Notes: a model not told the origin generated them from the sequence alone. 64,000 nucleotides of DNA from Anabaena catenula FACHB-362 (GCF_014698735.1 NZ_JACJTQ010000001.1:124001-188000), one strand, 5' to 3'; numbered from the stretch's first letter, positions 46,429 to 57,016 are shown. Translations and numbers: made by a program.

Positions 46429-49400
46429 ATGAAATCCAAAATAGCTGAAGATTTAGGACGTTTGTTTGAAGTAGGTTTTAATATTGGGATTCTTGCTTAC
46501 ATTGAAGAAAAGAAAATTCAGCACAGATTTGGTGATTTATATCGTCAGGAATTACAGCAGCTAAAGTTATTCAAAATCCAACAGCGAGTTGTTGATAAAG
46601 TTATCAGCACTGTAGAAAGAGATATGGCTAAAAATTGGAGTATATTTTTTATTCAAAAGGGTTTTTTAAGTGGCTTTAATTTCTTTCGAGAATACATCAA
46701 ATCTACAGGTTGGGATAAACCGTATAAGTTCCAAAATGTGGAAATATTATATTATCAATGTCGGTTTAATGGTGATAACAGTATTGGTACTTATGACACC
46801 AAAGATGATTTTCAGTGGTTTAGTGAAGTATTATCTCAATTTGACAACTTAGATAACATCTCTCAATATATTACAAGGTATAAGAGAAAAGGTGAATTTC
46901 TCAATGCAGATACTTTGATTTTATTACGTCATAGAAAAGAGTATCGAGTTATTTGTGTTGATTTATCGGTATTTTCTATCAATACTAATGAAGATGTTGA
47001 AAATATTGATTATATAGAAATAATCCGTCGGTTATTAATGCGGGATATTAGCTATTTACGTTCTAAAAGTGTCTTTTCTAATCTTAGAATTGATACTGAA
47101 TCTTTAGGCTTGGAATTTTCGGAAGGTTTAAAGACATATTTTACTGCTTTTAAATATAGAGATAAAGAAAGTACCAAGTCAATTCAAGCTGCTTCCTATC
47201 TCCATAGCTTCCATGAATTTCTCCAAAAAACTACTATTCTCCCAGATACAGCAGGTGTAGTTTTCAATTCTATAGGATATAGCGATCGCGGAATCAGCAC
47301 AATATCCATTCAACGGGAAAATGTAGATATCTTAAAAACCTGTTATCAGATTTACAAACATGATTCTAGTCCTAAAGAAATTCCCGAAGCACGCAAGCAG
47401 GTTTTAAATCAAATTAAACGCAGTGCTTACCGGAGTTTTGAACGCGGTAAAGAGTTTGTTGATTCTCTTTTAGAAATTCCTGCTGATAAGATTACTATTC
47501 TACCTCGTCACACAGAGAAAATTACTGGATTTATCAACTCGGTTGGAACAGTTCCTTCAGAATTGATGAATGAGTTAGGGTTAACTGGAACTATAACATT
47601 AAGAGATGCTCATGCTGAATTAATTAAAAAAGCTTTAGTTTCTCAATCTACTTATATATTTTTAACTGGAAATCCTGGAATTGGTAAAACTACCGCAATT
47701 GTTGATTTTTTAAAAGCACATATAGATGAAGGTTTTCTTTTCTTTTATGTCAGTCCTCGCAAACAAGTCAATTTGGATATCATCGAAAAATTTAAAGATA
47801 AAAATACTGGAAAATTATCTGATGACAAATTATTAGCTATAAATACAAACAGTAACCTACTTACAGATAACCCTGGACGTTACACTGTTCAATACACCTC
47901 TAACCAGCGTCAGGGTAAATTTACGAAAAAGTCTGTTCACTTTCTCGATAGTAGGGATATTGAACAACAAAAAGCCAGACGTTCAGACCGATTTAAGCGA
48001 ACCAAGGAAGATGTAATTCAAGATGTTGGACAAAAAAAGCAGGGTGTTTTAAATAGTATTTGCGAGGCTATTTCCACAATTGTCGAAGAAAAAATATCGA
48101 ATAATATTATCGCAACTGCTTCTATTCAAGCTTTGAAAATGACTGATGCTGGTAACACATTAAAGCATTTTGATAAGATATTTAGAAATGCTTACAATAC
48201 CCCAGATGGGAAAGTTTTACCTCAAAAAATGCAAGAAATATCTGGGAGAATTAAACACTTATTTATCATGATAGATGAAATCACAGGTGATGATGGAGGT
48301 GTGGAGTTTTTAAATGGAATCCATCAAATCATAGAAAAGTATCAATTAATGGATTCTCAACATGGTTTTAATACTAAAGTAATTGTTGCTGATGCTTCTA
48401 TTGTTGATAAAAATGTGATTATTCAACACCTATCTGATACCTCCCCAGAACCAGATAAAATATATTTCCGTCGTGCTGTTGATAACACCCAACCTCTTTC
48501 TGTTCAACCATTAACATTTAAAGGTTTAGAATCAACCGTTATTAATACTAACTCTTACCCAGCAAGTAGTTTATCTATAAGTTATCAAGTATTAGTTGAA
48601 TCTTCTAAATTTAGGGAAGAAGCGCAGTTAAAGCAACAATATAATTTAGAATCTGGGTTACAAACTGAGATTTTAAAAGATATTGAATCTCTCTTACAAC
48701 GGTCAGATGTGGGACAGGTAATTGTTTATATTCAAAATAAGCGTAAATTAGCAGAACTGATTGATAAAATTAAGCGACACAGGGGAACATTTGAAAAATG
48801 TATAGATTATTTAGAAATACACGCAAATATTTCTGAGGAAGAAAAGAAAGAAATTAAAAAATTTCAAGAAAATGTCAAAGTCATTTTTATGACTGCTTCT
48901 GGTAGTCGAGGTTTATCCTTTCCTAAAGCTAAACATATTTTGGTAGAAATTCCCAAATTTGAGATTGAAAAAAACTTGATGGAAATAATTCAGGTTATTT
49001 ACAGAGGTCGAGGAAATGAGAATATAGACAATCAGGATAAAGAACTAATTTTCTATTTAGCAGAACGAGCAGTTTATTATCAAGATGACCCGGAAATATC
49101 TTTACAAGAAAGTGCGCTAAGTCTGTTAAATATTTTATTGATTTTAAAAGCTGCTATCATGACCAGAATTTTTGGTTATGGTCGCATAGGTCGGGATAAT
49201 TTTATTCTTATTCCTATCGGTGGAAAATCTGTTTTTGCTGCTGGAGAGACATTTTCCGCTCAAATGGTCAACCTTATCCGTCAATTAAAAACAGAATATC
49301 AACGCACTAAAAGCGATGTGTTGTTAAAACAAGTTTATACAAATTTAGAAAACCTGCTAGGACGAGCAGATTTTGTGATTCAAAATGCAACAGAGTCTAA

Positions 49401-50043
49401 TTATTTAGCACTACAAAAGTCTTTTAACAGCAAATTTTCAGAAATTTCTCATACTCTCGATAAGTTACTAGATTTTGGTAAACTTGAACCTGGTTATATT
49501 AGTGGAGGTTTATTAGTAGTTCCTATTGCTAATAATAAATTGGAAGAAACTTATCAAATGCGACTAGCTGATATAACAACCTATGCTAATGAAGAATTAT
49601 GGAAAAATATGCACGAAATTATCCGTCGTAAATCTTCGTATCCAGAAAATTTACGATTTGCTATTCAAGATGCTATAGAATTAGTGAAAAAGTTAAAAGA
49701 TGGTGTGGAGAAAACCCAAAGACTAGAACAGAGTAGTCAACACACAGATCAATATTATGCTTTACCATTATTTGCGTTTATTAGTGGTGAAGTGATGAAA
49801 GAATATTTTGAAAGTGAACCAAAAGAACCGGAAGATCAACTTTTTCGGGATATTTTATCTACCTACATTCGTTTATTATACCCTGTCGGTAACGTTTTAC
49901 CCATAGGACATAATTACAAAGAATTTCCCTTTGTGGTGTTTAGAAGTTATAGCTTAGAACAAATTAGGAACAAAATCTTTACAGAAAAGTATCTTTTAAA
50001 TTCTCATGAATTAAATGTACTGAATTTGATTCTTTCTCAATAA
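46429..50043 (+). CDS. SF2-type helicase/ATPase with large unknown flanking domains
   Basis: 1204 residues from ATG 46429 (MKSKIAEDLGRLFEVGF); the longer frame runs through a repeat and is rejected. Helicase motifs in order: I TGNPGIGKTTAIVDF (~414), Ia FFYVSPRKQVN, Ib IIATASIQAL, II FIMIDEITGDDGG (~615), III VIVADASIV, IV VIVYIQNKRKLAELI, V FMTASGSRGLSFPKA (~822), VI IIQVIYRGRGN (~855). All are intact. The N-terminal ~400 residues and the C-terminal ~330 match nothing I know; ADTLILLRHRKEYRVICVD (~155-175) is vaguely nuclease-like, but I cannot assign it. No PLD HxK motif is seen. It lies 101 bp after the PIWI-like gene, same strand, so they are probably one operon and functional unit, possibly defence. 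Confidence 0.82.
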   Translation: MKSKIAEDLGRLFEVGFNIGILAYIEEKKIQHRFGDLYRQELQQLKLFKIQQRVVDKVISTVERDMAKNWSIFFIQKGFLSGFNFFREYIKSTGWDKPYKFQNVEILYYQCRFNGDNSIGTYDTKDDFQWFSEVLSQFDNLDNISQYITRYKRKGEFLNADTLILLRHRKEYRVICVDLSVFSINTNEDVENIDYIEIIRRLLMRDISYLRSKSVFSNLRIDTESLGLEFSEGLKTYFTAFKYRDKESTKSIQAASYLHSFHEFLQKTTILPDTAGVVFNSIGYSDRGISTISIQRENVDILKTCYQIYKHDSSPKEIPEARKQVLNQIKRSAYRSFERGKEFVDSLLEIPADKITILPRHTEKITGFINSVGTVPSELMNELGLTGTITLRDAHAELIKKALVSQSTYIFLTGNPGIGKTTAIVDFLKAHIDEGFLFFYVSPRKQVNLDIIEKFKDKNTGKLSDDKLLAINTNSNLLTDNPGRYTVQYTSNQRQGKFTKKSVHFLDSRDIEQQKARRSDRFKRTKEDVIQDVGQKKQGVLNSICEAISTIVEEKISNNIIATASIQALKMTDAGNTLKHFDKIFRNAYNTPDGKVLPQKMQEISGRIKHLFIMIDEITGDDGGVEFLNGIHQIIEKYQLMDSQHGFNTKVIVADASIVDKNVIIQHLSDTSPEPDKIYFRRAVDNTQPLSVQPLTFKGLESTVINTNSYPASSLSISYQVLVESSKFREEAQLKQQYNLESGLQTEILKDIESLLQRSDVGQVIVYIQNKRKLAELIDKIKRHRGTFEKCIDYLEIHANISEEEKKEIKKFQENVKVIFMTASGSRGLSFPKAKHILVEIPKFEIEKNLMEIIQVIYRGRGNENIDNQDKELIFYLAERAVYYQDDPEISLQESALSLLNILLILKAAIMTRIFGYGRIGRDNFILIPIGGKSVFAAGETFSAQMVNLIRQLKTEYQRTKSDVLLKQVYTNLENLLGRADFVIQNATESNYLALQKSFNSKFSEISHTLDKLLDFGKLEPGYISGGLLVVPIANNKLEETYQMRLADITTYANEELWKNMHEIIRRKSSYPENLRFAIQDAIELVKKLKDGVEKTQRLEQSSQHTDQYYALPLFAFISGEVMKEYFESEPKEPEDQLFRDILSTYIRLLYPVGNVLPIGHNYKEFPFVVFRSYSLEQIRNKIFTEKYLLNSHELNVLNLILSQ

Positions 50044-50406
50044 CCTCAGTTAGCAAAGAACATATTTTCGCATTTTATGAGTTAAAGCTATTGACTGGCA
50101 TCCAAAAATCTGATACTATTAATCTTGATGAGGAAGAACCATCCTCTTCGCTTAAGCGAAATTATAAATTATTAAGCAAAGCATTAATTCAAACCCAACA
50201 AATCCATATTTGTGCTGTCAATTACTTCATGAATTATTTTTTCAGATATAAAATATATTTCTAAGCAGTTCGTAACAACAGACAAATAATTTTTAACTGG
50301 TTATGTAGCTAAAGCTGCAAAACTAACTTCTTTAAATTCAAGAGACTAATTAAAATTCTTAGCAAGGGACATCTACCTGACTATTTTTACCCTTCTAGGT
50401 ATTTAT
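50044..50406. other. AT-rich spacer after the island, nothing recognised
   Basis: About 360 bp. A short inverted motif TCTTCGCTTAAGCGAA occurs near 50146-50161. No ORF or RNA gene recognised. It marks the right edge of the AT-rich island. Confidence 0.45.
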
Positions 50407-50775
50407 ATGACTTACAGTTCAGAAGAAATGCAACAGATTCTCCAAAAAGCTTTTGTTCGTAAGCAGGAGGGAGAATTTACACAGGAGCAGATTATCGAAA
50501 TTGCATTAGAACTAGGAGTTTCATCCGAATCACTGCAAGCTGCTGAAAAAGAATGGTTAATACAGCAAGTAGAAATGAAAAAACAACAGATATCTAACAG
50601 TAAAAAACGTAAAGAGTTCAAATCACACCTAATTTCTTTTATTGTGATCAATGGGTTTTTGATTCTATTGAACCTGTTCACAAGTCCTTCATATTTCTGG
50701 GCAATTTTCCCCATATTAGGCTGGGGATTAGGTTTATTGCTTCATGGTATAAAGACTTATATGATCGAATCTTAA
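50407..50775 (+). CDS. 2TM domain protein
   Basis: 122 residues. The N-terminal half is helical and charged (YSSEEMQQILQKAFVRKQEG, FTQEQIIEIALELGVSSESL), resembling a small helix-turn-helix or SHOCT-like lead. The C-terminal half is the 2TM domain (KEFKSHLISFIVINGFLILL; FWAIFPILGWGLGLLLHGIK). 2TM domains occur in small membrane proteins and on some histidine kinases; here it stands alone. Function unknown. It has a single-gene arrangement. Confidence 0.8.
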   Translation: MTYSSEEMQQILQKAFVRKQEGEFTQEQIIEIALELGVSSESLQAAEKEWLIQQVEMKKQQISNSKKRKEFKSHLISFIVINGFLILLNLFTSPSYFWAIFPILGWGLGLLLHGIKTYMIES

Positions 50776-51151
50776 TCATAAATAAAATGATCTATAGGAA
50801 TCATAAATGATATCTGATAGCTTGCGTGGCGTAGCCATAAAATTTTAAGTCTCGTAGGGTGGGCATTGCCCACCGTAAGCAATGGTGTATATAGCCGTGG
50901 ACAGGGTGGTTAGGACATCAATTGATAATGAAACTCTCACTACAAGAGGGTTTTACTCCTGACTCCTGACTCCTGACTCCTGCTATATTTCAAAAATCAA
51001 ATATTATTCCTATAACAAATTTGCTTATAGCGTTTTCTAGTAATGTATCGCTATAATTGAACCTAAAAAAATTATAGGGGTAGTTCTACAACCACCCCTA
51101 ATTCCCCTCATATTTAAGATTTACTAGCAGAACCCTTTTTAGGCTTTATAA
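50776..51151. other. spacer with hairpin repeat and MITE
   Basis: Contains the GTGGGCATTGCCCAC hairpin (50857-50873), the family A element at 50890-50987, and AT-rich sequence before ndhD. No gene. Confidence 0.6.
50890..50987. repeat. MITE-like element, family A copy 3 (4 heptamers inside)
   Basis: Ends TATAGCCGTGG and CTGCTATA. The body is identical to the copy at 13749 by eye, with four ACTCCTG units. Confidence 0.85.
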
Positions 51152-52756
51152 TTACTCAGATATATTAACTACTTCAGAACTAGCTAATGTTGGTGCTGTA
51201 AAGATTTGTGAGTACAAGTTAGTAGGTTGTTGACGAGCAAAAACTGGCAACACTTGACGAGCATGAGCCGCAACTTCCACTGTTTTCACATCATAAGCTT
51301 GTGTCACCATCTTAGGATAGAAACCAATACCGATGATGGGAAGCAATAAACAAGCAGTGATGAACAATTCGCGGGGTTTAACATCAGAGACGACAGCATC
51401 TAAATGTAACTCTTCACTTTGCTCACCGTAGAACACTTGACGCAACATTGAAAGTAGATAAATGGGAGTTAGAATTACGCCAACTGCTGACAGGAAGATG
51501 ACTACAACTTTGAAGCTAGAACTGTAAACATCACTGGTGCCAATACCTAGGAACACCATCAACTCACCGACGAAACCACTCATACCGGGTAAAGCCAGAG
51601 AAGCCATTGAACCGATAGTAAATAGTGCGAAGGTTTTGGGCATTACCTTAGCCATGCCGCCCATTTTATCCATCATCAAGGTGTGGGTACGTTCGTAAGT
51701 CACACCAGACAAGAAGAACAAACTAGCTGCAATCAAACCGTGAGAAACCATCTGTAACACAGCACCGCTGATACCGATTTCTGTGTAAGAAGCAATCCCG
51801 ATTAACACAAACCCCATGTGGGCAATGGAAGAGTAAGCCAAACGGCGTTTGAGGTTGGTTTGAGCAAAGGCGCAACAAGCACCGTAAACTATGTTAACTA
51901 CACCTAAGACTGCTAAAACTGGAGCAAAGACAACGTGGGCATCTGCTAACATTTCAACGTTGAAGCGGATAAGTGCATAACCACCCATCTTCAACAACAC
52001 ACCAGCTAAAATCATGGAACCAGGAGCAGATGCTTCACCGTGGGCATCAGGCAACCATGTATGAAAAGGGAAAATTGGTAGTTTTACACCGTAGGCAATT
52101 AAAAAACCTGCATATAGTGCCAGTTCTAAGGCTTGGGGATATTCTTTCATTCCCAATGCTGTCATGTTGAAGGTGACGTTATCACCATAGAATGCCATTG
52201 CAAAACCAGCTACGAGAATAAATATAGATGCTGCGGCTGTATAAATAATGAACTTGGTAGCTGCGTAGCGGCGATTTTTTCCTCCCCAGATGGAAATTAG
52301 TAAGTAAACGGGTACTAACTCGATTTCCCACATTAAGAAGAACATGAGCAAGTCTTGGGCGAGGAACACACCTAATTGGGCGCTGTACATCACCAACATC
52401 AAGGCATAAAATAAACGCGGCTTGTTGTCTACTTTCCAAGCCGCGAATACTGCCAGAGTATTGATTAATCCTGTTAAAAGTATTAGGGGCATTGACAAAC
52501 CATCAACCCCGACAGCCCAGTTAAAACCAATCTGGGGTATCCAAGCATAGCTTTCTGTCAGTTGCAGGGCTGAACTTTGAAAGTCGTAGCTCTGCCAGAT
52601 GGCAAAAATCATTAATGCAAAGTCTGCAAATGCTACTCCTAGCCCGTACCAGCGGACGGTTTTGCCGTCTTTATCGGGAATGAAGGGGATGGCTAGAGTG
52701 GCCACTAAGGGCAGAAAAATTATGGCTGACAACCAAGGAAGTTCTATCGCATTCAT
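51152..52756 (-). CDS. ndhD: NAD(P)H-quinone oxidoreductase subunit 4 (NdhD), copy 1
   Basis: ~534 residues, a proton-pumping MrpD-like antenna subunit of NDH-1 in thylakoid membrane. It has ~14 hydrophobic helices. Signatures include [40 protein letters not shown] and the Lys-bearing helix 7. The frame goes back to TTG 52768, but ATG 52756 ([12 protein letters not shown]) is preferred. It is a paralogue of the gene at 55328, with an unrelated coiled-coil gene and thrB between them. Which NDH-1 form (respiratory/cyclic or CO2-uptake) it serves depends on subfamily, which I cannot settle; no ndhF is adjacent. Confidence 0.95.
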   Translation of the reverse strand: MNAIELPWLSAIIFLPLVATLAIPFIPDKDGKTVRWYGLGVAFADFALMIFAIWQSYDFQSSALQLTESYAWIPQIGFNWAVGVDGLSMPLILLTGLINTLAVFAAWKVDNKPRLFYALMLVMYSAQLGVFLAQDLLMFFLMWEIELVPVYLLISIWGGKNRRYAATKFIIYTAAASIFILVAGFAMAFYGDNVTFNMTALGMKEYPQALELALYAGFLIAYGVKLPIFPFHTWLPDAHGEASAPGSMILAGVLLKMGGYALIRFNVEMLADAHVVFAPVLAVLGVVNIVYGACCAFAQTNLKRRLAYSSIAHMGFVLIGIASYTEIGISGAVLQMVSHGLIAASLFFLSGVTYERTHTLMMDKMGGMAKVMPKTFALFTIGSMASLALPGMSGFVGELMVFLGIGTSDVYSSSFKVVVIFLSAVGVILTPIYLLSMLRQVFYGEQSEELHLDAVVSDVKPRELFITACLLLPIIGIGFYPKMVTQAYDVKTVEVAAHARQVLPVFARQQPTNLYSQIFTAPTLASSEVVNISE

Positions 52757-52926
52757 CACTTCTGACAATATATTTTTGGTTTCGCTTTTGTTTACATTAT
52801 ATTAAGGAATCGTTACTTTTGTAAATGTATTTGCTCCTTAGATTTCCTCTTTTGGGCATAATTAGTAATAAATACTTACTAAAATAGGCTCGTGTCTATT
52901 CTAAAAGCAAAGTTTTGTAACGTCAA

Positions 52927-52953
52927 CAAAAAAACGGCAACTGATATTGCCGT
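52927..52953 (-). terminator. rho-independent terminator of the coiled-coil protein gene
   Basis: Minus strand: ACGGCAA and TTGCCGT stem around TATCAG, followed by seven T. It lies ~64 bp past the stop at 53017. Confidence 0.85.
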
Positions 52954-53016
52954 CTTACGTTATAATTCCGATTTTTTATATGGAATTTATATTTCTACAA
53001 AATTGATATCGAGTCT

Positions 53017-53550
53017 TTACACAATACGGTTGACAATTGTCCACACTTCCCCATCAGAACGGACGTAGGGAACGGAGATGGTTTTAAATCCGGTGATGAA
53101 GGGTTTGTAGTAAACTTGCCAATACATGGGACTAAGTTCATCAGCACAGGCTTTGAGGAATTTGATTTCTGTGGCTAGTTCCTGTGCGAGTTGATTAACG
53201 CGCAGGGCGTGAACTTGAGCAACTTTTTTGGCTTCTTCTAGCTGCTGCTGCTGTTGAGAAATGCGGATGGATAGGGATGAACGCTTGCTTAGATAGCCTT
53301 GTTTCTGTTGTAGCTGCCTCTCTAGAAATGCGATACCTTCGGTTAGCGCAGCGATCGCATCATCAATGCCTTTAAGTTCAGCCGATAATTGCACATTTTC
53401 TCTAGCTTGGCGACGGTAAGCCTCAACTATTGCCTGAGGTGAATCATTCTCGCCAGACTCTACTTTATTATTAGTCAGGGCATCGCGTTCTTGCTGGAGT
53501 GCCTGAATTTGCTCGTTAAGTTCTTTTATCTGTACCTGCATTTGTTCCAT
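53017..53550 (-). CDS. coiled-coil protein, conserved-looking hypothetical
   Basis: 177 residues. ~1-135 form a long coiled coil (VQIKELNEQIQALQQERDAL, IAFLERQLQQKQGYLSKRSS). The C-terminal ~40 residues are compact: FLKACADELSPMYWQVYYKP then FKTISVPYVRSDGEVWTIVN, which looks like a small conserved domain. No membrane segment. Its entire 5' leader is a TTGGTAA STRR, so no ordinary ribosome binding site is visible except near the start. Function unknown; it has its own terminator. Confidence 0.7.
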   Translation of the reverse strand: MEQMQVQIKELNEQIQALQQERDALTNNKVESGENDSPQAIVEAYRRQARENVQLSAELKGIDDAIAALTEGIAFLERQLQQKQGYLSKRSSLSIRISQQQQQLEEAKKVAQVHALRVNQLAQELATEIKFLKACADELSPMYWQVYYKPFITGFKTISVPYVRSDGEVWTIVNRIV

Positions 53551-53562
53551 ATGTATATTATT

Positions 53563-53664
53563 TTGGTAATTGGTAATTGGTAATTGGTAATTGGTAATTG
53601 GTAATTGGTAATTGGTAATTGGTAATTGGTAATTGGTAATTGGTAATTGGTAATTGGTAATTGG
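53563..53664. repeat. STRR, heptamer TTGGTAA, ~14.5 perfect copies
   Basis: The longest pure STRR in the window: an uninterrupted run of TTGGTAA covering 102 bp, beginning 13 bp upstream of the coiled-coil gene's start. Confidence 0.97.
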
Positions 53665-53679
53665 TCAACAAATTTCTCC

Positions 53680-53743
53680 CCTGCCGCCCCTGCCGCCCCT
53701 GCTCCCTGCTCCCTGCCCCCTGCTCCCTGCCCCCTGCCCCCTG
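53680..53743. repeat. C-rich STRR (CTGCTCC / CTGCCCC units)
   Basis: About nine degenerate CTGCYCC heptamers ending at the thrB stop codon. Confidence 0.9.
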
Positions 53744-54658
53744 CTACAAGATGGTTGCCCCTTGAGTATCGAGGGCGAGCGATCGCACAGTAGATTTAAT
53801 TCCGGCTTGTTTCCAAGCATTTGACATTGCTGTCACTACCCCATATGTATGTGTTGCATCTGTTAAAGCTAAAAGTGTTGGGCCTGCGCCACTAATTACC
53901 ATGCCATAAGCACCAGCAGCCACAGCCGCAGCAGCCACATCATCGTAACCAGGAATTAAAGCTTGACGATAAGGCTGATGTAACTTATCTTGTAAAGCTG
54001 CTTTTAACCATTCTTCCTGATTAGTTGCCAAACCCCGCAACAATAAACCAAAATGGGCTGTATTGAAAATCGCATCTGCACGACTGACTTCTGTTGGTAA
54101 AACTCGCCGTGCTTCTGAAGTTGACAACTCAAAATCTGGAATTGCCACTACTGGGACTATATGCCGATGCCAGGTAATATCACAAATTTCCCAACCGGTT
54201 GGGCTAGTTGCAGCCAGACGACATCCCCCTAATAAAGCTGGTACTACATTATCAGGATGTCCTTCCATAGCGATCGCTAATTCCATCACCTGCAATTCAG
54301 ATAAAGGTGAACCGGCTAATTGATTTGCAGCCACCAAACCACCCACAATTGCAGTCGCAGAACTACCCAAACCCCGCGCTAAACGTACACCTAACTTAAT
54401 TTCAATTTTCACCGGCGGCGGCGTTTGATCTATATATTGATATAACTTTACAAAAGCCTGATACAGAAGATTACTCTCATCAGTTTGCACCTTTTCGGCT
54501 TCTGCACCAGAGACTTGAATAATTAAACCACCAGTAGCCAGACAAGTAAACTTAAATTCGTTGTATAGCTTTAATGCTGCACCGATGCAGTCAAAACCAG
54601 GCCCCAAATTTGCCGTTGTCGCGGGGACTTTAACCGTAACAGTAGAAACCAATGACAT
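53744..54658 (-). CDS. thrB: homoserine kinase
   Basis: 304 residues. A GHMP kinase phosphorylating homoserine on the way to threonine. Motif 1 is VPATTANLGPGFDCIGAAL, the ATP loop is RLARGLGSSATAIVGGLVAA, and motif 3 is GMVISGAGPTLLAL. Length is normal and it is cytoplasmic. It is a single gene between the two ndhD paralogues. The threonyl-tRNA synthetase gene is ~4 kb away but on its own. Confidence 0.96.
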   Translation of the reverse strand: MSLVSTVTVKVPATTANLGPGFDCIGAALKLYNEFKFTCLATGGLIIQVSGAEAEKVQTDESNLLYQAFVKLYQYIDQTPPPVKIEIKLGVRLARGLGSSATAIVGGLVAANQLAGSPLSELQVMELAIAMEGHPDNVVPALLGGCRLAATSPTGWEICDITWHRHIVPVVAIPDFELSTSEARRVLPTEVSRADAIFNTAHFGLLLRGLATNQEEWLKAALQDKLHQPYRQALIPGYDDVAAAAVAAGAYGMVISGAGPTLLALTDATHTYGVVTAMSNAWKQAGIKSTVRSLALDTQGATIL

Positions 54659-54948
54659 CTGTCAATACTCACTAATCGATCCACTAGCATCTCATGGAAA
54701 GGTAGCGATCGCTTCCATCATTTTCTCGAATATTTTATCTTCAGGTATTGAAAAGTTTAGTTAAATACGTAGACCAACATGGACAGATAATATTTCTTTT
54801 AGATTTAACTACTTTAAGTGCTGACAAAAATATGATATTTTCTGTGTATATATTGATTTTTTATAATAACTAACTAAATGAATGATACAGAACTTTGGGT
54901 GCAATATGATCCTCAGTATCCAACTTTTACAGACCCACATCATCTGTT

Positions 54949-55188
54949 ATGGCTTTTTACGTATTGATTTTAAAAGACAAGGAGGATGAAACTGGCGTTA
55001 CTTACCGCTTCGGTCCTAATGAAGAGCATTTAGGATCTTTGTGGCTAGATAAATCTAGTGGCGAAGTTAAGGAACTTCAAGAAACACCAGCGCAAAACTC
55101 ACAGGCATTATTTCAACGAGCAGCAGTAAAGGTTCGGCAACATTGGAAAAAAGGATCTTTTCCTGAAAAAACCTGCTGGGCATCCTGA
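54949..55188 (+). CDS. small conserved-looking hypothetical protein
   Basis: 79 residues. MAFYVLILKDKEDETGVTYR then FGPNEEHLGSLWLDKSSGEV and KVRQHWKKGSFPEKTCWAS. It looks like a compact alpha/beta domain with no signal peptide or membrane segment. I do not know the family. A 29-codon frame (54878-54967, MNDTELWVQYDPQYP...) overlaps its start by a few bases and could be a leader peptide. It is divergent from thrB. Confidence 0.65.
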   Translation: MAFYVLILKDKEDETGVTYRFGPNEEHLGSLWLDKSSGEVKELQETPAQNSQALFQRAAVKVRQHWKKGSFPEKTCWAS

Positions 55189-55278
55189 GAATGGTTTGGC
55201 ATTGATAGTCTATTCATCAGGATAGATTATCAATGCTCTATTCTTTCTCTCAAAGATAGCTAAAAGTTCTCAAACTTA

Positions 55279-55307
55279 GCGATGGCTACGTCTGCCGCAG
55301 GCATCGC
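55279..55307. repeat. palindromic repeat (GCGATGGC...GCATCGC)
   Basis: GCGATGGCTACGTCTGCCGC followed by AGGCATCGC, the same class as the repeats at 18916, 19101, 20476 and 63679. Confidence 0.75.
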
Positions 55308-55327
55308 ACTTTTCAACAGAAATTGAT

Positions 55328-57016
55328 TTAATTCAAAGTTCCTAAAACTGGCTTTAATTCAGCCTCTGATAATTTTGGAAACAACAAACCATTGGCATAA
55401 ATTCGGGGATTTGATTGGGAAATGATCGTATAAGACTGGCGAACATGAGCATTAATGGCTACAGTCTTGGCATCGTACATTTGCATAGCCACCTTGGGAT
55501 AGAAACCAATCCCAATAATCAGCACTAGAAAAGAGGCGGCAATAAACACTTCACGAGGTCTGGCATCAGTATATACAGTTTCCGTAGGTAGGAGGCAATC
55601 TGTACCAAAACAAGCCGTTCCTTCATCTTCCTGATTCTCAAAACCTGCATTATTAATATCGCAGATGAGTGCTGCACCAGAACCATAAAATACCTGACGC
55701 AGCATGGAAAGTAGATAGATAGGTGTGAGGATAACTCCCACCGCAGCTAGGAAAACTGTGACGGTACAGAAGGTGGAAGTGTAAACATCGCTAGTTGTTA
55801 TCCCCACAAAAACCGAAAGTTCACCGACAAAGCCACTCATTCCCGGTAAAGCCAAAGATGCCATTGCACCCATTGTAAACAGGGCAAATACTTTCGGCAT
55901 CGCTTGACCAATACCACCCATATCTGCCATTACCATTGTCCGAGAGCGATCGTAAGTTACACCCGCCAGGAAGAATAGCACTGATGCAATCAAACCGTGG
56001 GATATCATTTGCAACATTGCGCCGTTAATACCCAAATCTGTAAAAGACGCAATTCCTAGAAGTACAAAACCCATGTGGGAAATTGACGAATTAGCCAAAC
56101 GCCGTTTCATATTCGTTTGGGCAAAAGAGTTTAATGCACCATAGATAATATTGACAACACCGAGAATGGCTAGAACTGGTGCAAAGTAAATATGTGCATC
56201 AGCAAGAAGTTCAAGATTGAGGCGAATCAGTCCATATCCGCCCATTTTCAATAGCACACCCGCCAAAATCATCGATACGGGAGAAGATGCTTCACCGTGG
56301 GCATCCGGTAGCCAAGTATGGAAGGGAAAAATAGCAAGTTTGACACCAAAGGCAATTAATAGCCCAGCATACAGTAGCAGTTGGAGAGTCAGGGGATATT
56401 CTTTATGTGCAAGTTCTGCAATATCAAAGGTTACATTTCCCCCACCATATAGCCCCATTGCTAAGGCTGCGACTAAAATAAATATAGAAGCGGCGGCAGT
56501 ATAAATCAAAAATTTTGTAGCTGCATAGCGTCGCCGTTGCCCACCCCAAATGCAGACTAATAAATATACGGGAATTAGTTCGACTTCCCACATGATGAAA
56601 AATAACAGCAAGTCTTGGGCGACAAACACCCCAACCTGTGCAGAATACAACACAAGCATGAGAAAATAGAAAAGCTTTGGTCTGCGGTCAACTTGCCAAG
56701 CCGAAAAAATTGAAAGTGTGGTAACAAATCCAGCCAAAAGTACCAGCGGAACGGAAAGACCATCAACAGAAACTGCCCAGTTCAAACCTAACTGAGGCAT
56801 CCAGACATAACTTTCTACAAGCTGAAAACTGGCACTAGTGGCATCGTAATGCTTCCAAAAGGCGTAACACATTAACGCAAAGTCGGCGATACCTACGCCC
56901 AGTGCATACCATCGGACAAGTTTGCCGTCTTTATCAGGCAATACAGGGATGAGAAAGGATGCCAGAAGTGGAAATAGGACAATCGCGGTAAGCCAAGGAA
57001 ATTGATCCGCTATCAT
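55328..57016 (-). CDS. ndhD: NAD(P)H-quinone oxidoreductase subunit 4 (NdhD), copy 2
   Basis: 562 residues, close paralogue of the gene at 51152: [40 protein letters not shown] and [15 protein letters not shown] are shared with small changes. It differs by a ~20-residue insertion ([20 protein letters not shown]) in the loop before the last helices, where the other copy reads [13 protein letters not shown]. Different NdhD paralogues are used in different NDH-1 complexes; which one this serves is unresolved. Thylakoid membrane. Confidence 0.95.
   Translation of the reverse strand: MIADQFPWLTAIVLFPLLASFLIPVLPDKDGKLVRWYALGVGIADFALMCYAFWKHYDATSASFQLVESYVWMPQLGLNWAVSVDGLSVPLVLLAGFVTTLSIFSAWQVDRRPKLFYFLMLVLYSAQVGVFVAQDLLLFFIMWEVELIPVYLLVCIWGGQRRRYAATKFLIYTAAASIFILVAALAMGLYGGGNVTFDIAELAHKEYPLTLQLLLYAGLLIAFGVKLAIFPFHTWLPDAHGEASSPVSMILAGVLLKMGGYGLIRLNLELLADAHIYFAPVLAILGVVNIIYGALNSFAQTNMKRRLANSSISHMGFVLLGIASFTDLGINGAMLQMISHGLIASVLFFLAGVTYDRSRTMVMADMGGIGQAMPKVFALFTMGAMASLALPGMSGFVGELSVFVGITTSDVYTSTFCTVTVFLAAVGVILTPIYLLSMLRQVFYGSGAALICDINNAGFENQEDEGTACFGTDCLLPTETVYTDARPREVFIAASFLVLIIGIGFYPKVAMQMYDAKTVAINAHVRQSYTIISQSNPRIYANGLLFPKLSEAELKPVLGTLN

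Noticed and set aside
43325-50043. Assignment of the island as a standard DdmDE or Hachiman system
   Set aside because: The sizes, the lack of a PLD HxK motif in the helicase and the lack of a HamA-like small protein do not fit. I keep only the general pairing idea.
53563-53743. Possible CRISPR array
   Set aside because: Contiguous heptamers without spacers; it is an STRR. No other array-like repeat-spacer pattern was seen in the window, and no cas genes.
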